A stretch of 45,875 nucleotides of DNA. It comes from Robiginitomaculum sp. (GTDB lineage Bacteria; Pseudomonadota; Alphaproteobacteria; Caulobacterales; Maricaulaceae). The translations under genes were made by a program, and so were the position numbers. The stretch covers positions 11,083-56,957 of the forward strand of contig NVXK01000025.1 of NCBI GenBank assembly GCA_002733905.1. Reading direction: 5' to 3'. Below the pieces are notes generated by a model, which did not search any database, was not told where the DNA came from, and worked only from the letters and a program-made list of their open reading frames with translations. Positions within the stretch are counted from its first letter, which is position 1. Every line of letters begins with the position of its first letter. Of the stretch, positions 37,013 through 45,538 are shown one piece after another.

Positions 37013-39169
37013 TTAAAATTTGAATTCAACGCCAGCTCCCATATAACGCGGGGGGCGAAGCCGCCGTAATTCTACGGGGCCTTCAAAAGAGATTTGCGTG
37101 ATGGCATCTGTATCAAACATGTTTTTTGCGAAGGCAAAGATACGGTAATTTTTAAATTCATATGCGGCACTTGCATTTACGATTGTATAGCTCGGGAGCG
37201 AAACTGTGTTCTCGTTGTTTTGAAATGAAGACCCGATATGATTGACATTGGCAGAGAGATAAAACCCATTATCAAAACTATATGAACCACCGACTGAACC
37301 CGAAAATTTTGGGCTTCGTAAAAATTCAAGCCCGCTGAAATCCTGCCCATTTGCAGTAAAACTATCATACTTGGTATCAGAAAAAGCAAAACTACTATAT
37401 AGTTCTAAATTGCCCATGTGACGGATAATATCTACCTCAATACCTTTTACGGTTGATGCGGCAGCATTTGTGATCACTGTATCATCGAAGCCTGCTCCAA
37501 ATGAACCGAGGACATTTACTTGTTGGTTGCTCCAATCAATCAAATAAGCATTTGCATTTATCGTGAGTGCGCGGTCTAGCCATTGAGACCTAAAACTTGC
37601 CTCGTAATTATTTGTTTGTTCCGCGCCATATTCATAAAAATCTGGTGTACCTGTCCGTAATATTTCTATGAGATTAACTCCAGAACCGCCAGGGCGATAT
37701 CCGCGTGAATACGTAAATCCTAGAGAGACGTCTTCATTAAGTGTTGCAACGGCTCCGAATTTTGGCAAAATTTCAGTACCGCTTTGTTCTGTAGAAAATT
37801 CGGGTAAGGCTGGTATCAATGTCAGTGCAAGGGCTGGTACTTCCAAGCCATTAGATGACCTCGTAAATGTATTCTCCTCATGATCAATGCGTATGCCGCC
37901 AGTTAGTTTTAGCCAATCTGTTAATTGGTAATTGATGTCGGCAAATCCAGCATAGTTGGTGATATTCTCTCCAAGCGGTGCGACCGAAGTGGCATCAAGC
38001 CCGAAAAGCTGTGGATTGAAAAGTGCAGCTTCAAATGTGCCGCCCCGTTCTTGTTCATTTTTAACATCGGCGTAATAAAGTCCTGCTAGAGCTTCTAAGC
38101 GGTCATTAGTATAAGATAGAAGGAACTCTTGTGAAAATAGTGAATCGCTAAAGGCACCAAAAATCGTCCGCTGTGGGTGTGTGGTATCCGTTTCTTGAAA
38201 TGGGCCAGCATTAACGATGTCGCTGTCTTGGTAGGCCGTTACTGATTTAAAAGAGAGATTATCTGAGAGGTCGTAACCCACAGTCAATGAATATAGATTT
38301 ATACCTTCTGCTTTCGATAGGGTGGGGGCGCTAGCAATAGACTGACGTTTATCGAAATCAGGGCCGATTATTTCGACCATACCCGTAGTTTTATCGCCTG
38401 TAATATGTGTAAATGCTAATGTTGCGTTCAATTTGGGGAGGCTCGTGGGCTCAAACAGTAATTTGCCACGTATTGTAGTTGAACCACCTTGACCATAATC
38501 ATCTTCAGATCGGGTTATGTTTGTAACATATCCTTCTGACTTGTTATGGTCAATTGAAACGCGGAACGCCAATGTGTCCCTTATCAATGAACCAGTGAGT
38601 GCGCCTGCTAGTTGGTATGTGTTGTACTCGCCATAGCTTACCCGGGCCTTTCCTCCCCATTCATGTTGTGGTCTTTCGGTTGTGACTAATAAGCCTCCTG
38701 CAAGTGCGTTACGACCTTGTACTGTCGTTACGGGACCGCGCAAAACTTCGACTTGTTGAATGTCCCAATTCGATAAGGCAAAGCGTTGTGCCTGTGAACT
38801 TAGGGCTACATTATCAACGTAATAGCCAAGTACCATTCTGTTTGTGGGTATGCCACCCGTAGGCCCTTGTTTGCGAATGCCACGGATAGAGAGGTCGCCT
38901 GTCGTTGAAATGTCTGCATTCCCTACACGCAGTAGAGCTTCCTCTAAGTCTGTAACAATTTGACGTTCAAGAGTGGCTCCGTTTAAAACTGCAACACTTA
39001 TTTGTGTATCTTGTAGGGATTTAGCGCGTTTTTCGCCTGTGACAATAATTTCGTCATAATCTGCGGCAAAGGCTTGTGTAAACATAGTTGCTGAAGCGAT
39101 ACAAAGCGCGACGATAGAACTTGTTGCTCTTAGTTTAGTCAATGTTGATAGGCTGTATTTTTTTGTCAT
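37013..39169 (-). CDS. TonB-dependent outer-membrane receptor (TetR-linked)
   Basis: From ATG 39169 (AGGGGAT upstream; frame also open to 39208) the 718-residue precursor has a signal peptide (cleavage near AFAA, about 34), a TonB-box-like DEIIVTGEKRA (about 38-48), a plug (ISTTGDLSIRGIRKQG, then VEVLRGPVTTVQGRNALAGG) and a barrel ending EFKF. An AT-rich inverted repeat lies upstream at 39253. It probably imports the substrate handled by the surrounding hydrolases and amino-acid enzymes. A relic copy of its 3' end lies at 36035. Confidence 0.93.
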   Translation of the reverse strand: MTKKYSLSTLTKLRATSSIVALCIASATMFTQAFAADYDEIIVTGEKRAKSLQDTQISVAVLNGATLERQIVTDLEEALLRVGNADISTTGDLSIRGIRKQGPTGGIPTNRMVLGYYVDNVALSSQAQRFALSNWDIQQVEVLRGPVTTVQGRNALAGGLLVTTERPQHEWGGKARVSYGEYNTYQLAGALTGSLIRDTLAFRVSIDHNKSEGYVTNITRSEDDYGQGGSTTIRGKLLFEPTSLPKLNATLAFTHITGDKTTGMVEIIGPDFDKRQSIASAPTLSKAEGINLYSLTVGYDLSDNLSFKSVTAYQDSDIVNAGPFQETDTTHPQRTIFGAFSDSLFSQEFLLSYTNDRLEALAGLYYADVKNEQERGGTFEAALFNPQLFGLDATSVAPLGENITNYAGFADINYQLTDWLKLTGGIRIDHEENTFTRSSNGLEVPALALTLIPALPEFSTEQSGTEILPKFGAVATLNEDVSLGFTYSRGYRPGGSGVNLIEILRTGTPDFYEYGAEQTNNYEASFRSQWLDRALTINANAYLIDWSNQQVNVLGSFGAGFDDTVITNAAASTVKGIEVDIIRHMGNLELYSSFAFSDTKYDSFTANGQDFSGLEFLRSPKFSGSVGGSYSFDNGFYLSANVNHIGSSFQNNENTVSLPSYTIVNASAAYEFKNYRIFAFAKNMFDTDAITQISFEGPVELRRLRPPRYMGAGVEFKF

Positions 39170-39252
39170 AATATATCCCCTGAATATAACGCGTGTCATG
39201 AAATACATAAAAATATATGGGTTTCATTTTGGCTATACTTTGCATAAATAAT

Positions 39253-39268
39253 TTATTTAAGCAAATAA
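39253..39268. promoter_or_regulatory. AT-rich palindrome upstream of the TonB receptor, candidate TetR operator
   Basis: TTATTT and AAATAA flank AAGC, 84 bp before the receptor start. The left arm lies in AATAATTTATTT, shared with the 33999 palindrome. Confidence 0.45.
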
Positions 39269-39304
39269 AAAATAACAAATATTTCTGTGTGTTGTCTTTT
39301 TTTA

Positions 39305-40537
39305 TTAGGAAAGTGCAATGTTTGAAAAGAGACTCGCCAATAAAAACGGTAAATAAATTCCAATAATTTGCGTGCCAATCGCCATGAGGAGAGCGAGAGG
39401 AACCAATTTTTTGTCATAATAACTGGCGACTAGGGGAGTGGTCACTATACCGCCAATATTAGCCATGCTCCCTAAGGCGATCATTGCGGGGGGAAGTTTG
39501 AATATCTTGCCAATAATGAGAAGTGTGGAAATGTGAATGAGCAACCATAAGGCACCAGCGACAACATAAACACCTGTTTGATTAAATGCAGAGAAATCCA
39601 GCTGGGTGCCTAGAGAAGCAAGCATCATATATAAAAATAAATAACCAAAATTTGAAGCCTGTTCTGTTTGAATTTTGACCTTGGGGCTTGTGGATATCAC
39701 GATGGCTAAGGTGGAGATTGTCAAGATAACCCATGTGGAACTTGATATGATTGTAGGAGAGCCAAACTCGGGTAAGGCTTGACCTAGTGCACCCGAGATG
39801 AGTAAAGCGAGAAAGCCTATTGCTAATAATCCTGCAAGTGCTTGCAGTGAAAATTTTTGAGACTTTGTGGATGCCTTGGTTGCAGATATATTATGGGCGT
39901 GTACGTATTCGTGTCCAAGTATGCGTGCAATCCGTTTTTGATGCTGTGCAAAAAATAGTAAAATCATGAGCCATAAAAACCCTACAAGAGTTTGCATAAG
40001 AAGTAAGGGAGCAATAATATCCGCAGGTGCTTGTAACCCTTGTTGCACGGCAACACCATTAGCTGTGCCCCCAATCCACCCTGCGGAAATAACGGCAAAC
40101 CCTTGCCATAAGTCTGCGTTTTCACCGCGTGCAAATAAACTGACAACAAGGGTGCCGCCTAGAGAGACCCCCAATGTTCCAGCAAGAGCCGCGATGATGG
40201 CAGGCTTCCCAAGTTTAGTGATCCCGCGTAGGTCACATGAAACAATAAGGTAGAAAAGAGAGAGGGGCAGACAGATTTTTCCAATATTCAAATACAAACT
40301 TAATCCTGTCGGGAGGATATTGAAACCTGTAAGCATTGCGGGAACGAGTACGACCCATATGACAAGGGGAAGGCGATTAAATATTTTCGAAAAGGCTTTT
40401 GTTTCACTGAGCCATATTAGGCCGCAGACAATAAAAAGCAGGAGAAGAAAAACCTCTAGAGGGCTTGAAAGAACAGCGCCTGCATCTGTTGGGTTTATGG
40501 TTTCTGTTATTTCTTTTATAGAGAGTTTGGCTATCAT
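39305..40537 (-). CDS. DUF819-family multi-pass membrane protein
   Basis: The 410-residue protein has about ten to twelve hydrophobic helices and the family-typical GWIGGTANGVAVQQ in the middle (about 153-166), repeated in altered form near the C-terminus (GSMANIGGIVTTP). DUF819 proteins (YjcL-like) are putative transporters with inverted repeats and unknown substrates. It lies between the TonB receptor and tetR, so it is a good candidate for the inner-membrane importer of the same substrate. No strong ribosome site precedes ATG 40537. Confidence 0.83.
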   Translation of the reverse strand: MIAKLSIKEITETINPTDAGAVLSSPLEVFLLLLFIVCGLIWLSETKAFSKIFNRLPLVIWVVLVPAMLTGFNILPTGLSLYLNIGKICLPLSLFYLIVSCDLRGITKLGKPAIIAALAGTLGVSLGGTLVVSLFARGENADLWQGFAVISAGWIGGTANGVAVQQGLQAPADIIAPLLLMQTLVGFLWLMILLFFAQHQKRIARILGHEYVHAHNISATKASTKSQKFSLQALAGLLAIGFLALLISGALGQALPEFGSPTIISSSTWVILTISTLAIVISTSPKVKIQTEQASNFGYLFLYMMLASLGTQLDFSAFNQTGVYVVAGALWLLIHISTLLIIGKIFKLPPAMIALGSMANIGGIVTTPLVASYYDKKLVPLALLMAIGTQIIGIYLPFLLASLFSNIALS

Positions 40538-40575
40538 GGTTTGTGTTAGTAACAGAAAAAAATTTATCCAGTCAA

Positions 40576-40595
40576 ATAAATAATTTACTATTTAT
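40576..40595. promoter_or_regulatory. AT-rich inverted repeat upstream of the DUF819 gene
   Basis: ATAAATA and TATTTAT flank 6 bp in the 59-bp gap between tetR and the DUF819 gene. It resembles the other AT palindromes only loosely. Confidence 0.35.
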
Positions 40596-40596
40596 A

Positions 40597-41235
40597 TCAT
40601 GTTGTAGTCGAATGAAGTTCTTGTACCCACAAATTTGTAAGAATTTCTAGCTTTCTTTTGGAGATATCAGATCTTGTGAAATCTCTTCTAAAATGCAGAC
40701 CTGTCAAGAAAGTTTCCATAATAAAGAGTAAATCCTGAAGGTGGGAAATATCTGCATTTGGATAATAGTAAGTGATTTTATCGTGAATTAAATTTGTTGT
40801 CACTTCCATCGTTTCAAGAATGATGTCGCGGTTTAGTTCCGTTACGGCCTTGTCGTGCAAACAACTTATGGCGATTTTATGGTTTAGGATGGCCTTGCTC
40901 TTATTGGCAGCCTTCCAAAAAAATGGAATGATGGATTCTAAATCATTTTTTTCATAAGATGTACGTAAAAACTCTTTCTTACATAGCGTGAGAAAATGAT
41001 CTGAGGCATGACGTATGGATGCGGTCATAAGGTCTTCCTTACTTCCAAAGAGATATTGGGCTGACCCCCATGCGGTACCTGCTTCCATAGAAATGTTTTT
41101 GGAAGTTACCAAATGCATAGGCCCATTGTTGGCAAGCTTAAGAACAGCTTCAATGAAGCGTTTCTGGGTATCTTGACTGCGTTGCTGCATCGCTTTTTTT
41201 GCAGGGCGCGCAGTTGTCTTTGTTGATTTTGCCAT
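40597..41235 (-). CDS. TetR-family transcriptional regulator
   Basis: The 212-residue protein has a Lys/Arg/Ala-rich start, a TetR HTH region (about 24-70, with ISMEAGTAWGSAQYLFGSKEDLM) and an all-helical ligand-binding domain. It is divergent from the DUF2817/M14-like operon, and a 28-bp palindrome lies in the gap (41337-41364), so control of itself and of both flanking operons is likely. The ligand is unknown. Confidence 0.88.
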   Translation of the reverse strand: MAKSTKTTARPAKKAMQQRSQDTQKRFIEAVLKLANNGPMHLVTSKNISMEAGTAWGSAQYLFGSKEDLMTASIRHASDHFLTLCKKEFLRTSYEKNDLESIIPFFWKAANKSKAILNHKIAISCLHDKAVTELNRDIILETMEVTTNLIHDKITYYYPNADISHLQDLLFIMETFLTGLHFRRDFTRSDISKRKLEILTNLWVQELHSTTT

Positions 41236-41336
41236 AATATATCTACGTTAAAAATACTAACTCTTACTGAGGACACGCTAGAGGCCTCTTCATGATTTAG
41301 CAAGTCGCATTGCAATACGGTACAGTAAAATTAAAA

Positions 41337-41364
41337 TTATTTTCTTATTTGAATAAAAAAATAA
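41337..41364. promoter_or_regulatory. 28-bp palindrome in the tetR/M14 divergent region, candidate operator
   Basis: Arms TTATTTTCTTATT and AATAAAAAAATAA (one mismatch) flank a central TG. The centre TTATT-TG-AATAA is identical to that at 33999-34022. Confidence 0.65.
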
Positions 41365-41472
41365 CTATGATAATGAGAGAAACTGCTGATAGTAGGGCAG
41401 GGGCAATGTGCTTTCACAGTTGCCCAATACCTTAAATTAGTTTGATTTAATATTTTAGGAAGTAGAACCCCC

Positions 41473-42684
41473 ATGACTAGGTCCAAATTTTTTACAATGA
41501 CTTACGATGAAGCCCGTAAAATGTTTCTGAAGGCTGCAGAAAAACTGGGTGCTGTAACACAATCTTACGCGCATCCATCTGAGTGCGCGCCAAATGGCGA
41601 TGTACTTACTGTGGATACGGCTTGGGTCGGGCCTCGGGATGCTGACGTCGTGCTGTTATGTATTAGTGGCACCCATGGTCCAGAAGGGTTTTGTGGCTCT
41701 GCAGCGCAAATTCAAAGTTTGCAGGATGGTTCACTGACCCCATTACCAAAAGGGGTGGCGGTTCTTATGGTACACGCGCTCAACCCTTTTGGCTTCGCCT
41801 ATATGACGCGGTATAATGAAAATAATGTGGATTTAAATAGAAACTGGGTGGATTTTAACACCCTTCCTAAAGTGCCTGCACTCTATGATGAATTATATGC
41901 ATGTTTGCCACCTGCCGATCAATTTGATGAATCCCTGTTTAAAGAAACAGTGAATAGATTTGCAGAACTTGTTCAGAAATATGGTGGGTTTGCAGTAGAA
42001 AATGCGTTGAGTGCAGGGCAGTATTTATGGCCGGAGGGATTAGGTTATGGAGGGTGCAAATCTGAATGGTCATCTTTAGTTATGCAAAAAATTCTCTCGA
42101 ACATAGATAAGAAAACACGACACATAGCCTATTTAGACTGGCATTCCCTTGTTCGCAGCGGCATGGATGACATGGTATATCTATGTTTCAATCAGCCTGA
42201 TGACGCCCTGTTCGAGCGTTGTAAAATGTGGTGGGGTGCAGATAATGTTGATCCTGCGTGCGTTGCAAAAAAATGGAATGCGGGTTTAGGGCGCGCAGGG
42301 GGCAGACCTTCACGACATGGTATTATGATGTGGGGTATACAGAAATATGTTGCCGCCAATCAGGATGTTGTCGGGGGTGTTATTGAATTCACTGATGCAT
42401 TATTAGACCCGTTGCAGCAAAAGCTTATGAACTTACGTGCCATGCTTTTGTCACGTTATTTTGTACATACGCGTGATATCAGTTCCCGAAAAGGGCGAAT
42501 TTTATACGATGAAAGCCGAGAATTATGGTGCCCAACATGCAAGGATTGGCAAGAAAAATCACTCGCGCATGCACATGTGATTTTTGCAAAAACCCTTGCA
42601 GGTGCAGCGTCTTGGGCGGCTGAAAATACACATAATAATACAGTGCCTAAATTAACAAAGTTGAAAGTTGATGATGAAAAATAA
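41473..42684 (+). CDS. DUF2817 family protein, M14 carboxypeptidase-like
   Basis: The 403-residue protein has the zinc-site pattern of the M14/succinylglutamate-desuccinylase fold: GTHGPEG (His68, Glu71), DLNRNW (120-125) and DWHS (His224), plus a late Glu in VIEFTD. Such enzymes hydrolyse peptide-like amide bonds. No signal peptide is visible, so it acts in the cytoplasm. It starts the plus-strand operon and overlaps the next gene by 14 bp. It probably releases an amino acid from an imported conjugate, which the next two enzymes process; that is inference. Confidence 0.82.
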   Translation: MTRSKFFTMTYDEARKMFLKAAEKLGAVTQSYAHPSECAPNGDVLTVDTAWVGPRDADVVLLCISGTHGPEGFCGSAAQIQSLQDGSLTPLPKGVAVLMVHALNPFGFAYMTRYNENNVDLNRNWVDFNTLPKVPALYDELYACLPPADQFDESLFKETVNRFAELVQKYGGFAVENALSAGQYLWPEGLGYGGCKSEWSSLVMQKILSNIDKKTRHIAYLDWHSLVRSGMDDMVYLCFNQPDDALFERCKMWWGADNVDPACVAKKWNAGLGRAGGRPSRHGIMMWGIQKYVAANQDVVGGVIEFTDALLDPLQQKLMNLRAMLLSRYFVHTRDISSRKGRILYDESRELWCPTCKDWQEKSLAHAHVIFAKTLAGAASWAAENTHNNTVPKLTKLKVDDEK

Positions 42685-43642
42685 CGCCAAAAATTCCGAC
42701 ATGTTTTGCTATGTCTCAGAACAAATGGTTGTAGACCTTGTGCGTCCGGAGGCTTTACAAAATGTTATCGAAAATATCTTTGTTGAGATGTCAGTTCAGA
42801 ATGCCAGAAACTTCCCTGTGGTGCGTGAGCAACTTGGGTATGCAGGTGCCGTCTATGGGTTTAAGTCTGGTTTTGATAAAACCAATTTGATACTTGGACT
42901 TAAATCGGGTGGGTACTGGCCTCAAAATTTTGAAAAGGGGATCGCCAACCACCAATCTACAGTTATTTTGTTTGATGCTGATACGGGGCAATTAAAAGCT
43001 ATTGTTGCGGGTAATCGGTTAACGGCTTTGCGTACTGCGGCGGCGAGTGCCATTTCTATTAAATATCTGGCTCGAGAGACGGCCGAAACATTGGCCATTT
43101 ACGGAGCAGGTGGGCAATCTGTTTTTCAAATTCGCGCCGCACTCGCGCAACGTAAATTTACGAAACTGATGATTGCAAACCGTACACGTGAGGCGGCTGA
43201 AGCTTTGGCAAGTCAGTTTGTGGATGAAGATTTGGAAATTAGTGTTGAGGGGGCGGAGTATGCAACAAGACACGCGGATGTACTCATTACTGTTGTGTCC
43301 AGTTGGGAACCGCAAATAAAATCGGAATGGGTGCAACCGGGTACACATGTTGTATGTATGGGGACGGATACTAAAGGTAAACAGGAGGTCGAAACGGTGC
43401 TCGTCGCTAGATCACAGGTTTTTGCAGACGAGATTACGCAAGTCATTTCTATTGGAGAATGCCAACATGCCTATGCAGATGGGGTTTTGAAGGCAGAAGA
43501 CATTACGCCTATAGGCTTAGTTGTTTCTGGTGCACATAGAGGTCGTGAAAATGATGAGAAGATTACCCTTTTTGATAGTACAGGGGTTGGATTACAAGAC
43601 CTTGCCGCCGCGCAATTTGTGCTCGGCTTGACGTCACAATAG
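42671..43642 (+). CDS. Ornithine cyclodeaminase/mu-crystallin family enzyme
   Basis: The product (about 323 residues) has a Rossmann motif YGAGGQS, TALRTAAASA and the family C-terminal motif FDSTGVGLQDLAAAQ. Family members include ornithine cyclodeaminase, alanine dehydrogenase, iminosuccinate reductase (BhcD) and the ectoine-locus protein EutC, so the reaction cannot be fixed by family alone. Its start lies within the end of the upstream gene (14-bp overlap), indicating translational coupling. Pairing with a threonine-dehydratase homologue recalls BhcB/BhcD and EutB/EutC. Confidence 0.88.
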   Translation: MMKNNAKNSDMFCYVSEQMVVDLVRPEALQNVIENIFVEMSVQNARNFPVVREQLGYAGAVYGFKSGFDKTNLILGLKSGGYWPQNFEKGIANHQSTVILFDADTGQLKAIVAGNRLTALRTAAASAISIKYLARETAETLAIYGAGGQSVFQIRAALAQRKFTKLMIANRTREAAEALASQFVDEDLEISVEGAEYATRHADVLITVVSSWEPQIKSEWVQPGTHVVCMGTDTKGKQEVETVLVARSQVFADEITQVISIGECQHAYADGVLKAEDITPIGLVVSGAHRGRENDEKITLFDSTGVGLQDLAAAQFVLGLTSQ

Positions 43643-43659
43643 CCTAGGTGGAGACTGAT

Positions 43660-44640
43660 ATGAGTTTAGCCGTTTCGTTTGAAGATATTGTAGCCGCCGC
43701 GAAGCGCATTGAGGGCGTGGCCGTGAAAACCCCTTTGCTCGAAAATGCGGCATTGAATGAGCGCGTTGGCGGGCGTGTGTTTCTGAAACCAGAAACTTTA
43801 CAACATGCGGGGGCGTTCAAATTTAGAGGTGCTTATAACAGACTTGTTCAACTGAGTGATGAGGAACGGCTTAAGGGCGTTGTGGCATGGTCTTCAGGAA
43901 ACCATGCGCAAGGTATTGCTGCCGCCGCAAAGCGGCTAGGTATACGCGCCACAATTATTATGCCTGAAGATGCCCCACGTATTAAAGTGGAAAACACAAA
44001 GAGGCTCGGTGCGCAAATACACTTTTATGATCGACAGACAGAAAGCCGCGAAGACATTGGGCATGAAATGGCAAAACAACGTGGAGCCACATTAGTACCT
44101 TCGTATGATGATCCACATATTATTGCAGGGCAGGGGACTGTTGGTTTGGAAATTCTTGAACAGGCAGCGGAGCTATATGTGGATTTGGATGCCGTGTTCA
44201 TCCCTTGTGGTGGAGGTGGCCTTTGTGCGGGGAGTTCTTTGGCTATTCGCTCCCAAACATCTGGTACGGAGGTTTTCTTGGTAGAACCCGAAGGTTTTGA
44301 TGATACCACGCGCTCACTTGTGTCTGGAAAACAGGAACAAATAGATAAGAATAGTGTTTCCATATGCGATGCTCTGTTAGCCCCATTTCCCGGCGACATG
44401 ACTTTTCCAATTAATAAGACGTATGTAACGGCAGGGATTAGCGTTGGAGAAAATGATATTCGCAATGCTATTCAATTTGCATGGGAGCATTTAAAGCTTG
44501 TTGTGGAGCCTGGTGGTGTTGTTGCTCTTGCTGCTCTGTTGAGTGGGAAATATGAATGCGTGGATAAGGTCATGGCTGTGGTGTTAAGCGGAGGCAATGT
44601 GGATGCTGAACTGTATTCTGATTGTATCTTGAACTTTTAG
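43660..44640 (+). CDS. Threonine/serine dehydratase-family PLP enzyme
   Basis: The 326-residue fold-type-II PLP enzyme has the Schiff-base lysine Lys54 in FKFRGAYN, the substrate loop SSGNHAQG (78-85), the phosphate-binding CGGGGL and a C-terminal SGGN. There is no ACT regulatory domain, as in catabolic dehydratases, serine racemases and hydroxyaspartate dehydratases. GGTGGAG 7 nt before ATG 43660 fixes the start. It ends the operon with the M14-like and cyclodeaminase-family genes; removal of water and ammonia from a beta-hydroxy amino acid is the likely chemistry. Confidence 0.9.
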   Translation: MSLAVSFEDIVAAAKRIEGVAVKTPLLENAALNERVGGRVFLKPETLQHAGAFKFRGAYNRLVQLSDEERLKGVVAWSSGNHAQGIAAAAKRLGIRATIIMPEDAPRIKVENTKRLGAQIHFYDRQTESREDIGHEMAKQRGATLVPSYDDPHIIAGQGTVGLEILEQAAELYVDLDAVFIPCGGGGLCAGSSLAIRSQTSGTEVFLVEPEGFDDTTRSLVSGKQEQIDKNSVSICDALLAPFPGDMTFPINKTYVTAGISVGENDIRNAIQFAWEHLKLVVEPGGVVALAALLSGKYECVDKVMAVVLSGGNVDAELYSDCILNF

Positions 44641-44683
44641 TAACCGAGTGTTTGAAACCTCAAAGTAAAGTTGAGAGGGAAGG

Positions 44684-44811
44684 TTAGTCTTCTGGTGTAT
44701 TAGGTTCGCCAGTATAAGGCTTGCCAAAATAGGATAGATAAGTGTTCACAGAGCCATTTGTTGTCGTAATAATTGTGTAGAGGCGGTTGTATTCATGGTC
44801 CGCAAGAGGAG
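44684..44811 (-). pseudogene. C-terminal remnant of an unidentified protein
   Basis: On the minus strand one frame reads as a protein tail: LADHEYNRLYTIITTTNG, then VNTYLSYFGKPYTGEP, then a stop at 44684. The text looks real but the family is not recognised (an NTF2-like fold is possible). Its upstream part is replaced by the leucine-dehydrogenase fragment on the other strand. Confidence 0.4.
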
Positions 44812-45051
44812 GATGGGTATGCTCCAGATTACGTTATTAATGCGGGCGGCATTATCATGGCAGGGGTTGAATATCTTAAAAACCTATCAGAATCCGAAAT
44901 GACCAATAAAATAGGTGAGATTTATGGTCGTATTCTTGGGCTTCATTTACAGTCAAAGCACGAACAGAAACCGATCTATTTATTAGCCGACAAATTGGCA
45001 GAGGATATTCTAATTGCCGCCAATGCCGATAAATCTAAAATTGTCGCATGA
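44812..45051 (+). pseudogene. Leu/Phe/Val dehydrogenase, C-terminal fragment
   Basis: About 78 codons match the end of leucine-dehydrogenase-type enzymes: YAPDYVINAGGI, then YGRILGLHLQS, then YLLADKLAEDIL. The first 270 or so residues are absent and the break is at about 44812. No start codon with a ribosome site exists. The following gene starts 20 bp later. Confidence 0.82.
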
Positions 45052-45070
45052 TTTTAAATGGGGAATATGA

Positions 45071-45538
45071 ATGAGAAAGCCTGTACCAAAACCCAAAGTA
45101 TATACGCCCCCTCGAAACCTGATTTCTATTGATGATTCAAGTGGTATCCTGCTGCCTTCATTTAGTGATGGAGGGCGTGTTGTTACTCTTATGCGGGAAT
45201 ATGATATTCCGTTACTTGCTCTTACCATTGCGGATCCGCCCTCATGGGCGAATGAAAAGATACATGAGGATTTCGGGGAACCACGTTTGCGCCAAGTTAT
45301 GGTATTTGGTGATATATCAGACCCTGATTTATTAGGAACTTCATTATTCGCTCGGGAAACCGGTTATGACGTATTTGCCATTCCCTCCAACCCAAATTTT
45401 AATGACATTCATAGCCTGCTGTCTTGGATGTCGTTACGGGATAACTCCGTTGGTGTTCTTTCGCTTAAAATGGTCGTCGCCCGACTCAAGCTTGTTCAGT
45501 CTGCACCCAAGGATTCTTCGGAACTCGAAACTCTATAG
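45071..45538 (+). CDS. Isochorismatase-fold-like protein lacking the catalytic residues
   Basis: GGGGA precedes an ATG that opens 155 codons. After a Pro-rich start the text follows the isochorismatase-like alpha/beta plan: NLISIDDSSGI (first strand with Asp), GRVVTLMREYDIPLLALTI (helix and strand), RQVMVFGDI, then the position of the catalytic Cys occupied by SDPDLLGT, then ETGYDVFAI and a helix like the family's last one. No Lys or Cys of the triad is present. If the fold reading is right, it is a non-catalytic or repurposed member; otherwise it is simply unknown. Confidence 0.5.
   Translation: MRKPVPKPKVYTPPRNLISIDDSSGILLPSFSDGGRVVTLMREYDIPLLALTIADPPSWANEKIHEDFGEPRLRQVMVFGDISDPDLLGTSLFARETGYDVFAIPSNPNFNDIHSLLSWMSLRDNSVGVLSLKMVVARLKLVQSAPKDSSELETL

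Noticed and set aside
43660-44640. Assignment as biosynthetic threonine deaminase IlvA
   Set aside because: It lacks the C-terminal regulatory domain and sits in a catabolic-looking operon.
42671-44640. Firm assignment as ectoine eutBC or hydroxyaspartate bhcBD
   Set aside because: The other pathway genes (doeA/doeB, bhcA, bhcC) are not in the window; family similarity alone does not decide.
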